Of a stretch of DNA of 32,012 nucleotides, positions 7,795 to 15,758 are shown one piece after another. The DNA is from an uncultured Lachnospiraceae bacterium (GTDB taxonomy: Bacteria > Bacillota > Clostridia > Lachnospirales > Lachnospiraceae), in contig CAMOGQ010000032.1 of the NCBI GenBank assembly GCA_946614165.1, positions 1 to 32,012 of the forward strand, read 5' to 3'. The position numbers and the translations under genes are program-made. Position 1 is the stretch's first letter. Each line of letters begins with the position of its first letter. The notes below the pieces were generated by a model that was not told where the DNA came from, ran no database searches, and worked only from the letters and a program-made list of their open reading frames with translations.

Positions 7795-9279
7795 TCAGAG
7801 GACGACGCCATCCTTGAAGATGGAGATCTCTCTGCGCTCATGCTGCTCGGCAAGCGTTCTTTCTCCGCTGGCTACCTTCAGGACATAGTCCAGAAGCCTG
7901 TCGCCGATCTCGTCCAGGGTCTCGGTTCCGTCAGCGACGGTGCCGGCGTTGAAGTCGATCCAGCGGCCGCCCTTCTTGTTGAAGAGAGCGGAGTTGGTGG
8001 AGATCTTTACGGTGGGAGCGGGAGCTCCGAAAGGAGTGCCGCGGCCCGTGGTGAAGAGGATCATGTGGCAGCCCACGGCTGTCAGATCCGTGGCGCTGAC
8101 CAGGTCATTGCCGGGACCGGACAGGACGTTGAGGCCCTTCTTGGTAACAGGATCCGCGTAGCCCAGAACGTCCACGATCTGAGCGCTGCCGCCCTTCTGG
8201 ACGCAGCCGCAGGACTTGTCTTCCAGGGTGGTGATGCCGCCGGCCTTGTTGCCGGGGCTGGGGTTCTCATAGACCACCTGGCCGTGCCTGACAAAGTACT
8301 GCTTGAAATCGTTGACCATGTCCACAGCCTTGTCGAAGACTTCCCTGGTCTGGCAGCGGGAGAAGAGGATGTTCTCGGCGCCGAACATTTCGGGAACTTC
8401 GGTCAGGACGGTGGTGCCGCCCAGGGCGATGAGTCTGTCGGAGAAACGGCCTACGGCAGGGTTTGCGGTAATGCCGGAGAGACCGTCGGAGCCGCCGCAC
8501 TTCATGCCTACCACCAGTTCGGAGGCAGGGATCTCTTCTCTCTGGAAGGTGGAAGCGTAGTCGGCCAGTTCCTTCAGGATCCTGGAGCCTTCCTCGATCT
8601 CGTCTTCCACATCCTGGGTGATCAGGAACTTGACGCGGTCGGGATCATACTCGCCCAGGGCTTCCTTGAACAGGCCCAGGGTCAGGTTCTCGCAGCCAAG
8701 GCCCAGGCAGAGGACGCCGCCGGCGTTGGGATGTCTGACCAGAGCGGTCAGAAGCTTGCCGGTCTGCTTTAAGTCGTCGCCAATCTGGGAGCAGCCGAAG
8801 GGATGGGCAAAGGTATAAAGACCGTCGATGGAGCCTTTTACCAGGTCCTGATTGACTCTGACCAGTTCCTTGGCGATATCGTTGACGCAGCCGACGATGG
8901 GGATGATCCACAGCTCGTTGCGGATGGCAGCCCTGCCGTCCTTTCTCCTGTAGCCCATAAAGGTCCTGGCTGCGGGAGAGGGAAGGTCATAGACCTTGTG
9001 ATCGTAGAAGTATTCGCCGCCTTCGGACAGTCCGGTATGGACGTTGTGGGTGTGGACCCAGGTGCCCTTTCCGATCGCCTTGTCGGCGATGGCGATGGGG
9101 TTGCCGTATTTGATGATGGAATCGCCTGCAGAAATGTCTGTCAGGGCGATCTTGTGTCCTCTGGGAATGTTTTCTTCTGCCCTGACGGAAACGCCGTCTG
9201 TCAGAAGCTCGGTGCCTGCAGGAATATCCTGCAGGGCTACCGCTACATTATCGGAAGGATGTATATGAATCAGCTCCAT
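7795..9279 (-). CDS. uxaA: Altronate dehydratase
   Basis: Dehydrates D-altronate to 2-keto-3-deoxygluconate in galacturonate breakdown. At 494 residues it has the full family length. An N-terminal SAF domain (about 1-95, starting MELIHIHPSDNVAVAL) is followed by the large C-terminal dehydratase domain, with conserved stretches such as RTFMGYRRKDGRAAIRN (about 105), HPFGCSQIGDD and CLGLGCENL. Enzymes of this family need ferrous iron. The ATG at 9279 has AGAGGGG upstream. It is the last gene of the uxaC-uxaB-uxaA operon, 49 bases after uxaB, and is followed by the perfect hairpin terminator. Codon choice is strongly biased, as expected for a well-expressed enzyme. Confidence 0.95.
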   Translation of the reverse strand: MELIHIHPSDNVAVALQDIPAGTELLTDGVSVRAEENIPRGHKIALTDISAGDSIIKYGNPIAIADKAIGKGTWVHTHNVHTGLSEGGEYFYDHKVYDLPSPAARTFMGYRRKDGRAAIRNELWIIPIVGCVNDIAKELVRVNQDLVKGSIDGLYTFAHPFGCSQIGDDLKQTGKLLTALVRHPNAGGVLCLGLGCENLTLGLFKEALGEYDPDRVKFLITQDVEDEIEEGSRILKELADYASTFQREEIPASELVVGMKCGGSDGLSGITANPAVGRFSDRLIALGGTTVLTEVPEMFGAENILFSRCQTREVFDKAVDMVNDFKQYFVRHGQVVYENPSPGNKAGGITTLEDKSCGCVQKGGSAQIVDVLGYADPVTKKGLNVLSGPGNDLVSATDLTAVGCHMILFTTGRGTPFGAPAPTVKISTNSALFNKKGGRWIDFNAGTVADGTETLDEIGDRLLDYVLKVASGERTLAEQHERREISIFKDGVVL

Positions 9280-9328
9280 TGAATTACCCCTCTTTCCTTT
9301 TTGTGGTCGATTACATTAACGCCTGGAA

Positions 9329-10822
9329 TCAAAGTACGCTCTTGTAGGCTGCTTCCGCGCCTTCTTTGAGAATCAGCTTCAGGTCGGCTGTGACGGCTTC
9401 TTCCAGACCCTTGATCTCGGTCAGATCCTGATCCCACATCCTGGTGTTGGTCAGAACTGCGTGGACCAGAGCTTCGGGAGCGTCGTCCTTGTGGTCGTAG
9501 TAGAACTCAAGCACCCATGCATCGTCCTGTACCAGGTAGGAGTCGCCGTTGGGACGTACGCAGGTCATGCCGGCGTCGGACAGGCCCTGGATCTTGCTGG
9601 AATAGAAAGCGATGTAGGCGGCCAGGGACATGGTAGCTGCCTTGGGAAGCTCGCCGTACTTTTCGATGTACTCCAGGAAGGAAGGCATGACTCTTGCTTT
9701 CCACTTGGAGGTGGAGTTCAGGGAGATGGACAGCAGCTGGTGGTCAACGAAAGGATTGTTGAAACGGTCGGTCACCGCTGCGGCGAAGTTCTCGCAGTCC
9801 GCCTTGTCCAGAGGCAGGCAGGGGATGACTTCGTCATAGAGCATCTTGTTCATGAAACCGCGGATGGTGTCGTTGTGCATGCAGTCTCTGACGATGTTCT
9901 GGCCGGACAGGTATGCGCCGAGAACGAAACCGGTGTGGGCGCCGTTCAGGATGCGGACCTTTCTCTTCTTGTAGGGAGCGACTTCGGGAACCACGTGTAC
10001 GTTGAGGCCGGCCTTCTTGAAGGGAAGCTTCTCCTCCAGCCATGCGGGACCTTCGATGTACCATACGCCGAAGACTTCGCCGACGTCCAGAAGGGGATCT
10101 TCATAGCCGTGGATCTTGTTCAGCTCTTCGACTTCCTTGGGATCTCTGATCCTGCCGGGAACGATCCTGTCTACCAGAGTGGAGCAGAAGAGGCATTCTT
10201 CCTTGATGTACTTGAGGAAATCTTCGCCCAGGCCCCAGTCGGCGATGTGCTTCTCGACGACCTTCTCCAGCTCTTTGCCGTTGTTGTCGATCAGCTCGCA
10301 GGAAAGGATCACGAGACCCTTCTGGCCGGCTTTGAATCTGTCATAGAGAAGAGCGGTCAGCTTTGCGGGGAAGGAAGAGGGCGGAAGCTGGTCCAGAGTG
10401 CTTTCGGGATCGTAAACGATGCCGGCTTCTGTGGTGTTGGATACCACATACTCCAGATCGGGGCTCTTTGCCAGCTCGCGGATCTTTGCCCAGTCGTCGG
10501 GATCGTAGGGGTTGGCGCAGGAATCCACCACGGAGATGACGCGGCGCTGGTTGACCTTCTCACCGTTCTCGGAACCTCTCAGATACAGGGTGTAGAGACC
10601 TTCCTGGGCGTTGATCAGCTTTGTCAGGCCCTGGGCGATGGGCTGTACCAGAGCGGCCTTGCCGTTCCAGCCTGTACGCTCGTTGGCTACGTCGAACCAG
10701 TAATCCACGAAAGCTCTCAGGAAGTTGCCTTCACCGAACTGAAGGATCTTGACGGGAGCCTTCTCAAGAATGTATCCGTCATAACCTGCATTTTTCAGTA
10801 CTTCATAATTCAGGGTTGCCAT
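9329..10822 (-). CDS. uxaB: Tagaturonate reductase (altronate oxidoreductase)
   Basis: Reduces D-tagaturonate to D-altronate with NADH. It belongs to the polyol-specific long-chain dehydrogenase family: an N-terminal Rossmann domain (VKILQFGEGNFLRAF, residues about 25-40) and a C-terminal catalytic domain carrying the K-x4-N-x2-H signature as KVRILNGAH. The 497 residues fit the family. I chose ATG 10822 (MATLNYEV) because AAAGGA lies about 11 bases upstream; the frame remains open 13 codons further without a better start. It sits between uxaC and uxaA, with 79 and 49 bases to its neighbours and no terminator. UxaB is preferred over UxuB (fructuronate reductase) because of the uxaA and uxaC partners. 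Confidence 0.93.
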   Translation of the reverse strand: MATLNYEVLKNAGYDGYILEKAPVKILQFGEGNFLRAFVDYWFDVANERTGWNGKAALVQPIAQGLTKLINAQEGLYTLYLRGSENGEKVNQRRVISVVDSCANPYDPDDWAKIRELAKSPDLEYVVSNTTEAGIVYDPESTLDQLPPSSFPAKLTALLYDRFKAGQKGLVILSCELIDNNGKELEKVVEKHIADWGLGEDFLKYIKEECLFCSTLVDRIVPGRIRDPKEVEELNKIHGYEDPLLDVGEVFGVWYIEGPAWLEEKLPFKKAGLNVHVVPEVAPYKKRKVRILNGAHTGFVLGAYLSGQNIVRDCMHNDTIRGFMNKMLYDEVIPCLPLDKADCENFAAAVTDRFNNPFVDHQLLSISLNSTSKWKARVMPSFLEYIEKYGELPKAATMSLAAYIAFYSSKIQGLSDAGMTCVRPNGDSYLVQDDAWVLEFYYDHKDDAPEALVHAVLTNTRMWDQDLTEIKGLEEAVTADLKLILKEGAEAAYKSVL

Positions 10823-10901
10823 AATAAATATTCCTTTCTGCCGCATTTTCCGGCGCGGCATTTATATTCCAGGCCGCAGGGGCTGTATGTATAGGTTCCT
10901 G

Positions 10902-12338
10902 TCAGTTGATTCCGAAATATCTGGCTGCGTTGGAGTAGCTGACGCCTTCCACGATCTTCTTCAGGGAGGACTCGATGGCGGGATATTCGCCGTCCTCTAC
11001 CCACTTGCCTACCACGTTGCAGAAGATCCTTCTGAAGTAATCGTGTCTTGTGTAGGAGAGGAAGGAACGGGAGTCTGTCAGCATGCCTACGAAGTTGCCC
11101 AGAAGTCCCAGGTTGCCCAGGGCTCTCATCTGCTCTTCCATGCCGTCTCTGGTATCAAGGAACCACCAGGCGGCGCCCAGCTGCATCTTGCCGGGAACTT
11201 CGTCGGACTGGAAGCAGCCCAGGCATGTGGTGATCTGGTTGAAGTCGTTGTGGTCCAGGGAGAAGACGATGGTCTTGGGCAGGGAGTTCTCCATATCCAG
11301 AGCGGAGAAGAGCTCGGCCATCTGGTTGTAGCAGTTGGACTTGGCGATCATGTCGAAGCCGGTGTCGGGGCCTTCGATGGCGAACATTCTCTTGTTGTTG
11401 TCTCTGGTGCAGCTGTAGTGGATCTCCATGACGATGTTCTCTGCATGATACTTCTTTGCCAGGGAAACAAGGATGGTGGTCTGATACTTCTCGGCTTCTT
11501 CCACGGTCAGAGTCTCGCCGGCCATGGCCTTTGCGAATACGGCGTCTGCTTCCTCCATGGTGCAGGGCCTGTACATGACGTAGTCGATGCCGTGGTCGGA
11601 GGCCTTGCAGCCGTGGGCCTTGAAGAAATCGATCCTCTCGTTCAGGGCCTCGCAGACTTCCTGTGCGGAAGCAAGGGTCTTCTTGCCGACGGAGGCAGCA
11701 AGCTTTTCAATGTATTCTTTCCAGCCGGCTCTTGTGATGTTGATGGCCTTGTCGGGACGGAAGGAAGGGCAGACCATGAAGCCCAGATCCTTGATCTCCG
11801 CCAGTTTTTCGTGCCATTCCAGAGTGTCGATGGGGTCGTCGGTGGTGCCTACGAATTTGACGTTGGACTTGCGGATGATGCCGCGGACGGAAAGTTCCGG
11901 ATCATTCTGCAGCATGTCGGAGGTCTTGTCCCAGATCTCCTTTGCATTGTCCTCGGTCAGAGGCTCGGTGATGCCGAAGTATTTGTGAAGTTCCATGTTG
12001 GACCAGTGGTACATGGGATTGCCGATAGCCATCTCCAGGGCCTTTGCGAAGGCAAGGAACTTCTCAAAGGGGTCCGCGGAACCGGTGACGGTGTTCTCCG
12101 GAACGCCGTTGGAGCGCATGACTCTCCATTTGTAGTGGTCGCCGAAATAGGTGCCGTCATCGTTTCTGCCGCCCAGCCAGATTTCCGCGATGTTGTTGTA
12201 GCGGCGGTCCTCATAGATCTCCTTGGGAGAAATGTGGCAGTGGTAGTCGATGATCGGCATGTTTTCGGAATATGTATGGAAGAGACGTTTTGCTGTCTCG
12301 TTATACAGCATAAAATCCTGATCCATAAAAGCTCTCAT
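10902..12338 (-). CDS. uxaC: Glucuronate/galacturonate isomerase
   Basis: Converts D-galacturonate to D-tagaturonate (and D-glucuronate to D-fructuronate), the first step of the pathway. The protein has 478 residues, a normal length for the family. The metal-binding YHCHISP motif lies near residue 33, followed by NNIAEIWLGG. Further conserved blocks include ITRAGW and HYSCTRDNNKRMF. The ATG at 12338 is preceded by GGGAGGA at 9 bases; an upstream in-frame extension to 12386 lacks a binding site. It is the first gene of the uxaCBA operon and is driven by a consensus promoter at 12395-12423 with an adjacent palindromic operator. Confidence 0.95.
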   Translation of the reverse strand: MRAFMDQDFMLYNETAKRLFHTYSENMPIIDYHCHISPKEIYEDRRYNNIAEIWLGGRNDDGTYFGDHYKWRVMRSNGVPENTVTGSADPFEKFLAFAKALEMAIGNPMYHWSNMELHKYFGITEPLTEDNAKEIWDKTSDMLQNDPELSVRGIIRKSNVKFVGTTDDPIDTLEWHEKLAEIKDLGFMVCPSFRPDKAINITRAGWKEYIEKLAASVGKKTLASAQEVCEALNERIDFFKAHGCKASDHGIDYVMYRPCTMEEADAVFAKAMAGETLTVEEAEKYQTTILVSLAKKYHAENIVMEIHYSCTRDNNKRMFAIEGPDTGFDMIAKSNCYNQMAELFSALDMENSLPKTIVFSLDHNDFNQITTCLGCFQSDEVPGKMQLGAAWWFLDTRDGMEEQMRALGNLGLLGNFVGMLTDSRSFLSYTRHDYFRRIFCNVVGKWVEDGEYPAIESSLKKIVEGVSYSNAARYFGIN

Positions 12339-12394
12339 AATAAGTAATCCTCCCTTTCCCGGTTGTACCGATGAACATTTTTTCAACTGCTTTT

Positions 12395-12423
12395 ATTATA
12401 AACACAACGGTAATTCATGTCAA
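12395..12423 (-). promoter_or_regulatory. Consensus sigma-A promoter of uxaCBA
   Basis: Read on the minus strand, TTGACA (12418-12423) and TATAAT (12395-12400) are separated by exactly 17 bases. Both boxes are perfect. The predicted start lies near 12388, about 50 bases before the uxaC ATG. Confidence 0.92.
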
Positions 12424-12439
12424 TGTAAGCGCTTACATT
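12422..12439. promoter_or_regulatory. LacI-family/cre operator at the uxaC promoter
   Basis: AATGTAAGCGCTTACATT is a perfect 18-bp palindrome with the central CG typical of LacI-family operators, and it also fits the CcpA cre consensus. It overlaps the -35 box by two bases, so bound protein should block polymerase. A near-identical site stands at 14818-14835. The adjacent LacI-type regulator is the likely binder; CcpA is the alternative. Confidence 0.85.
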
Positions 12440-12523
12440 TTTTGCCCCGATTTTCTCTTTTCCCTCTTTTCAGGTCCGGAAATCCGCCCCCCTTTTTTAC
12501 CTGTTTCTACGCCGGAAAGAAAG

Positions 12524-12560
12524 AAGGCCGGGCCGCTTTTTTTGAGCGCGGCCCGGCCTT
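12524..12560 (-). terminator. Terminator of the lacI-type gene
   Basis: A perfect 13-bp GC-rich stem (AAGGCCGGGCCGC with GCGGCCCGGCCTT, loop of 11) is followed on the minus strand by CTTTCTTTCC. It separates the regulator gene from uxaCBA. Confidence 0.75.
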
Positions 12561-12587
12561 CCCGGATCTTTTCTTACGGATATTTTT

Positions 12588-13592
12588 TTAAGTGCGGGTG
12601 GTCTGGCGGACTGCCAGGATCCCGGAAAAGTCTGCGGCCTGGGGGACGGGATCTGTCGTTTCCAGGCGGCGGATCAGGAACTTCACCGTGTTGGTGCAGA
12701 GCTTTTCCACCCGGGAGTCGATGCTGGTCAGCTCCGGTTCGCAGCTGATGGCCAGAGAGGAATTGTTGTAGCCTATGATCTCCAGGTCCTCCGGGATCCG
12801 GATCCCTCTGGCATGGGCGTACTTGACGGCGCCCACCGCCAGGAAGTCTTCGGTGCAGATCACGGCGTCGAAGGCGGGAAGGGGGGTATTCAGAAGATAA
12901 TCCCGGACGGCGTGGATCCGGTCCCCAGGGAAGAGGATCCTTTCTTCACTTACGGGAATGCCGTGCCTGATAAGACCCTCCTTATAGCCCTGCAGCTTCT
13001 GCAGGGAGCTGTAAGAGCCGGAGTTGGTCATGAAGAGGATGTTCCTTCTTCCGTGGGAGATCAGCAGGGAGACCGCTTCATAGACCGCCTGCCTGTCGTT
13101 GCAGATGTTGCAGTAGATATTCCGGCCGTCGACGATGCCGTTGACGATAAAGACAGGGATCTTTTCGGCCGCGGACCGGATGTAGTCGGTCTCTTCGGAA
13201 TCGCTGCCGTCCCCCGCATAGGTGGATCCCACCAGGATCAGGGCATCCACCATCTTGTCCAGAAGCATCTGCACGGAAGCGGCCTTGCTCTTTTTATCGT
13301 AGCCGCTGCAGGCCAGGATGCAGGAATAGCCTTCCTTTTCCAGTTCCTTCTCCAGAACGGAAACACAGTCCGACATGTAGAGGTCGGAGATGTCCGGCAC
13401 GATAATGCCCACGGAATGTATGGTCCCCTGGTCCAGTCCTCTGGCAAAGAGATTGGGGGTATACTGCTCCCTTTCAATGACTGCCATGACCCTGGCCCGG
13501 GTCTTTTCGCTGACTTTTTCACTGCCGTTCAGGACCCTGGAGACCGTGGCGATGGAAACGCCCGCCAGGGAAGCAATATCATATATGTTCAT
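12588..13592 (-). CDS. LacI-family transcriptional regulator of uronate genes
   Basis: A 334-residue repressor of standard length. The N-terminal helix-turn-helix (IYDIASLAGVSIATVSRVLN, residues 3-22) is followed by the hinge (about 45-60) and a periplasmic-binding-protein-like effector domain, which begins with VGIIVPDISDLY. It lies between uxaC and the AraC-type gene. The two 18-bp palindromes at the uxaC and epimerase-operon promoters suit this family, so it probably represses both until a pathway intermediate (for example KDG or a keto-uronate) binds. The effector is inference. Only a weak AAAG-type binding site precedes the ATG, which would keep expression low. Confidence 0.9.
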   Translation of the reverse strand: MNIYDIASLAGVSIATVSRVLNGSEKVSEKTRARVMAVIEREQYTPNLFARGLDQGTIHSVGIIVPDISDLYMSDCVSVLEKELEKEGYSCILACSGYDKKSKAASVQMLLDKMVDALILVGSTYAGDGSDSEETDYIRSAAEKIPVFIVNGIVDGRNIYCNICNDRQAVYEAVSLLISHGRRNILFMTNSGSYSSLQKLQGYKEGLIRHGIPVSEERILFPGDRIHAVRDYLLNTPLPAFDAVICTEDFLAVGAVKYAHARGIRIPEDLEIIGYNNSSLAISCEPELTSIDSRVEKLCTNTVKFLIRRLETTDPVPQAADFSGILAVRQTTRT

Positions 13593-13670
13593 AAATCATT
13601 CTTTCTGAAGGGAAATGGGTAATTTTTCTTATTTTCGCATGAAACGGTCATAAAGGCAAGCTGTGTATGC

Positions 13671-14588
13671 CTATTTCACATCCTGCGGGGGCAGGGGAGA
13701 GGTGGGAAGGTCCGCTTTCCCGGAGGCTTTTTCTCCGGCCCTGGAGATTTCCAGGATATGGGAGTCCGTAAAGCGGTTCTTGCGGTAGGCCCGGGGGGAG
13801 AGGCCGTAGGTCCTGCGGAAGGAGTCCTTGAAATAATTGCTGTCGGAAAAACCGCTGTGCATGGCCACCTCGGTGATGGTGTGGTCCGTGGACAGAAGCT
13901 CCTGGGAGGCCTTTTGCAGGCGGATATAGTTGATGTATTCCATGGTCCGCATGCCCGTCACGATCTTGAAGCGGCGGGAGAAATAGGAGGGAGAGAGGCC
14001 GGCGATCCGGGCAAGGCTGCCCAGGGTCAGGGGCTCCCCGTAGTGGGCTCCTATGTATTCCGTGATATGAAGGATGGTCTGGTCCGCGTCGGAGGAGATG
14101 GGAGAGGATACCCTCCTTCGGGTGCCGTATCGGTCCGCATAGAGAAAGAACTGGCCCAGCTGCAGCCTGAGGACCCTGCCGGAGATGGGATCGTCCACCT
14201 TGTCCTCCCGCAGCATGGCGGAAAAGAGCTCTTCGATCACGGACCTGCAGGAGCCGGGGAAGTGGACTAAAAGGGGAACGGAAAGGGCTCCCTCCGGGCC
14301 GGTATAGGAGGCGGGCGCCGTCTCCAGATCTTCCCTGCGGAAGTAGAGATTGATCCTGGTGCACTGGGTCAGATAGCGGTTGTAATGGACCTCCCTGGGA
14401 GGGATGACCAGGAAGTCGCCCCGCTTTAAGTCAAACAGACTGCCTCCGATAAAAAAGCGGCAGCTGCCCTGCTCCACATAGAAGATCTCATAGTAATAAT
14501 GAAAGTGGTTGACGGACATCTTGTAGTCCGCCTCCCGGGTGATTTTGTTGATATAGATCCTGTCGATATTCAGATCGGATGCCCGCAT
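13671..14588 (-). CDS. AraC-family transcriptional regulator
   Basis: A 305-residue regulator with an N-terminal cupin-like sensor domain (about 20-110, with HFHYYYEIFYVEQG and later PPREVHYNRY) and a C-terminal double helix-turn-helix. The first recognition unit is about 187-209 (LTLGSLARIAGLSPSYFSRRF) and the second about 237-258 (ITEVAMHSGFSDSNYFKDSF). I chose ATG 14588 because GGGAGGGG lies just upstream. The frame stays open to 14801, but that extension would run through the divergent promoter region and has odd composition. It is divergent from the pectin operon and therefore probably activates it. The effector is likely a uronate or oligogalacturonide (inference). Confidence 0.88.
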   Translation of the reverse strand: MRASDLNIDRIYINKITREADYKMSVNHFHYYYEIFYVEQGSCRFFIGGSLFDLKRGDFLVIPPREVHYNRYLTQCTRINLYFRREDLETAPASYTGPEGALSVPLLVHFPGSCRSVIEELFSAMLREDKVDDPISGRVLRLQLGQFFLYADRYGTRRRVSSPISSDADQTILHITEYIGAHYGEPLTLGSLARIAGLSPSYFSRRFKIVTGMRTMEYINYIRLQKASQELLSTDHTITEVAMHSGFSDSNYFKDSFRRTYGLSPRAYRKNRFTDSHILEISRAGEKASGKADLPTSPLPPQDVK

Positions 14589-14740
14589 GCGCCCCTCCCG
14601 GCCGGCTTTTCCGGCAGCTGGAATCATTCTCTGTATCCATAGTATCAGAAAAAGGAAAGCCTGTCTTTTTATAAAAGAAAAAAAGGACAAAAAATCAGTA
14701 TTCTGACCCTGCAGAGGGCGAGAAACTAGCGGAAAAAGGT

Positions 14741-14761
14741 GTAAAAATATGTTATTTTTAC
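14741..14761. promoter_or_regulatory. AT-rich 21-bp palindrome in the divergent regulatory region
   Basis: GTAAAAATA and TATTTTTAC form a perfect 9-bp inverted repeat around a 3-base centre. It lies 22 bases upstream of the predicted -35 box of the pectin operon. A protein-binding site, for example for the AraC-type regulator, is possible but not shown. Confidence 0.4.
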
Positions 14762-14783
14762 TGCTGAGAACAGATATATACTG

Positions 14784-14813
14784 TTCGCAATCTATCTCCA
14801 TTCATAGTATACT
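14784..14813 (+). promoter_or_regulatory. Predicted promoter of the pectin operon
   Basis: TTCGCA (14784-14789) and TATACT (14808-14813) are 18 bases apart. The -35 matches consensus in four of six positions, so activator help is plausible. The start would fall near 14820, inside the downstream operator. Confidence 0.55.
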
Positions 14814-14817
14814 GTAA

Positions 14818-14835
14818 AATGTAAGCGCTAACATT
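14818..14835. promoter_or_regulatory. LacI-family/cre operator at the pectin operon promoter
   Basis: AATGTAAGCGCTAACATT differs from the uxaC operator by a single base and overlaps the predicted transcription start. This placement is typical of repression. Confidence 0.82.
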
Positions 14836-14872
14836 ATTAATATTAAGAAGCCGAAATATGAGGAGGATACAT

Positions 14873-15739
14873 ATGCAGCTCGGAATCCGTCTTCACGACA
14901 CAGCAAAGCTTTCCTTCGAGGAAAGACTGAAAGCGGCCAGGGACCAGGGCTTTTCCTGCATCCATCTGGCGCTTTCCAAGATCAGCGGCCTTCCCGCCGG
15001 AAACGAGGCCCTGACCCCCGGCTATGCGTCCTGGCTGAAAAGGACCCTGGACAGATATGACATGGACACGGCGGTCCTGGGCTGCTATCTGAACCTGGCC
15101 AACCCCGATCCCGATAAGCTTTCATCCTTCCAGAAGCGCTACACGGCCCATCTGAGATTTGCCTCCCTCCTGGGCTGCGGCGTGGTGGGGACCGAGACCG
15201 GCGCTCCCAACCTGGAATATAAGTACGAGCCCGCCTGCCACACCCAGGAAGCTCTGGACACTTTTGTGGAAGGCCTTCGTCCCGTGGTCCGGGACGCCGA
15301 GCGCTTCGGCGTCAGGATCGCCATCGAGCCCGTCTACAAGCACATCGTATGGAACGGCAGGGCGGCCAGATACGTTCTGGACCAGATCGGATCCCCCAAC
15401 CTCAGGATCATCTTCGACCCCGTAAACCTCCTGCATCCAGACAACCTGGACAGGAGGGAAGAGGTCCTATCCGAGGCCATGGAGCTTTTAAGGGACGAGA
15501 TCGACGTCATCCACCTCAAGGACTATCAGATCCAGGCGGATCCCGAAACCGGGGAAAAGAAAATGAAGGCAGTGGCCTGCGGCCTGGGCGAGATGGACTA
15601 TACCTCCGTGATCGACTTCGCTGTCCGTTATAAGCCCTATATCCACGCCACCATGGAAAACACCCTGCCCGAAAACGCGGAGGAAGCAAGAAAGTTTATT
15701 GAGGGCCTGGAAAAGAAGGCTCTGGCAGCACTGAACTGA
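14873..15739 (+). CDS. Sugar phosphate isomerase/epimerase-like TIM-barrel protein
   Basis: A 288-residue protein of the xylose-isomerase-like/AP-endonuclease 2 TIM-barrel superfamily. Visible blocks are GTETGAP (about 103), IAIEPVYKHIVW (about 145-156), IIFDPVNLL (about 178-186) and VIHLKDY (about 211-217). The Glu, Asp and His in these blocks are the usual metal ligands. The ATG at 14873 is preceded by AGGAGG at 6 bases. It is the first gene of the pectin operon, 19 bases before GH105. The exact reaction is unknown; epimerising or isomerising a uronate or its keto form would fit the setting. The family is too broad to name a substrate. Confidence 0.82.
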   Translation: MQLGIRLHDTAKLSFEERLKAARDQGFSCIHLALSKISGLPAGNEALTPGYASWLKRTLDRYDMDTAVLGCYLNLANPDPDKLSSFQKRYTAHLRFASLLGCGVVGTETGAPNLEYKYEPACHTQEALDTFVEGLRPVVRDAERFGVRIAIEPVYKHIVWNGRAARYVLDQIGSPNLRIIFDPVNLLHPDNLDRREEVLSEAMELLRDEIDVIHLKDYQIQADPETGEKKMKAVACGLGEMDYTSVIDFAVRYKPYIHATMENTLPENAEEARKFIEGLEKKALAALN

Positions 15740-15758
15740 TTCATGAAGGGAGAAGATC

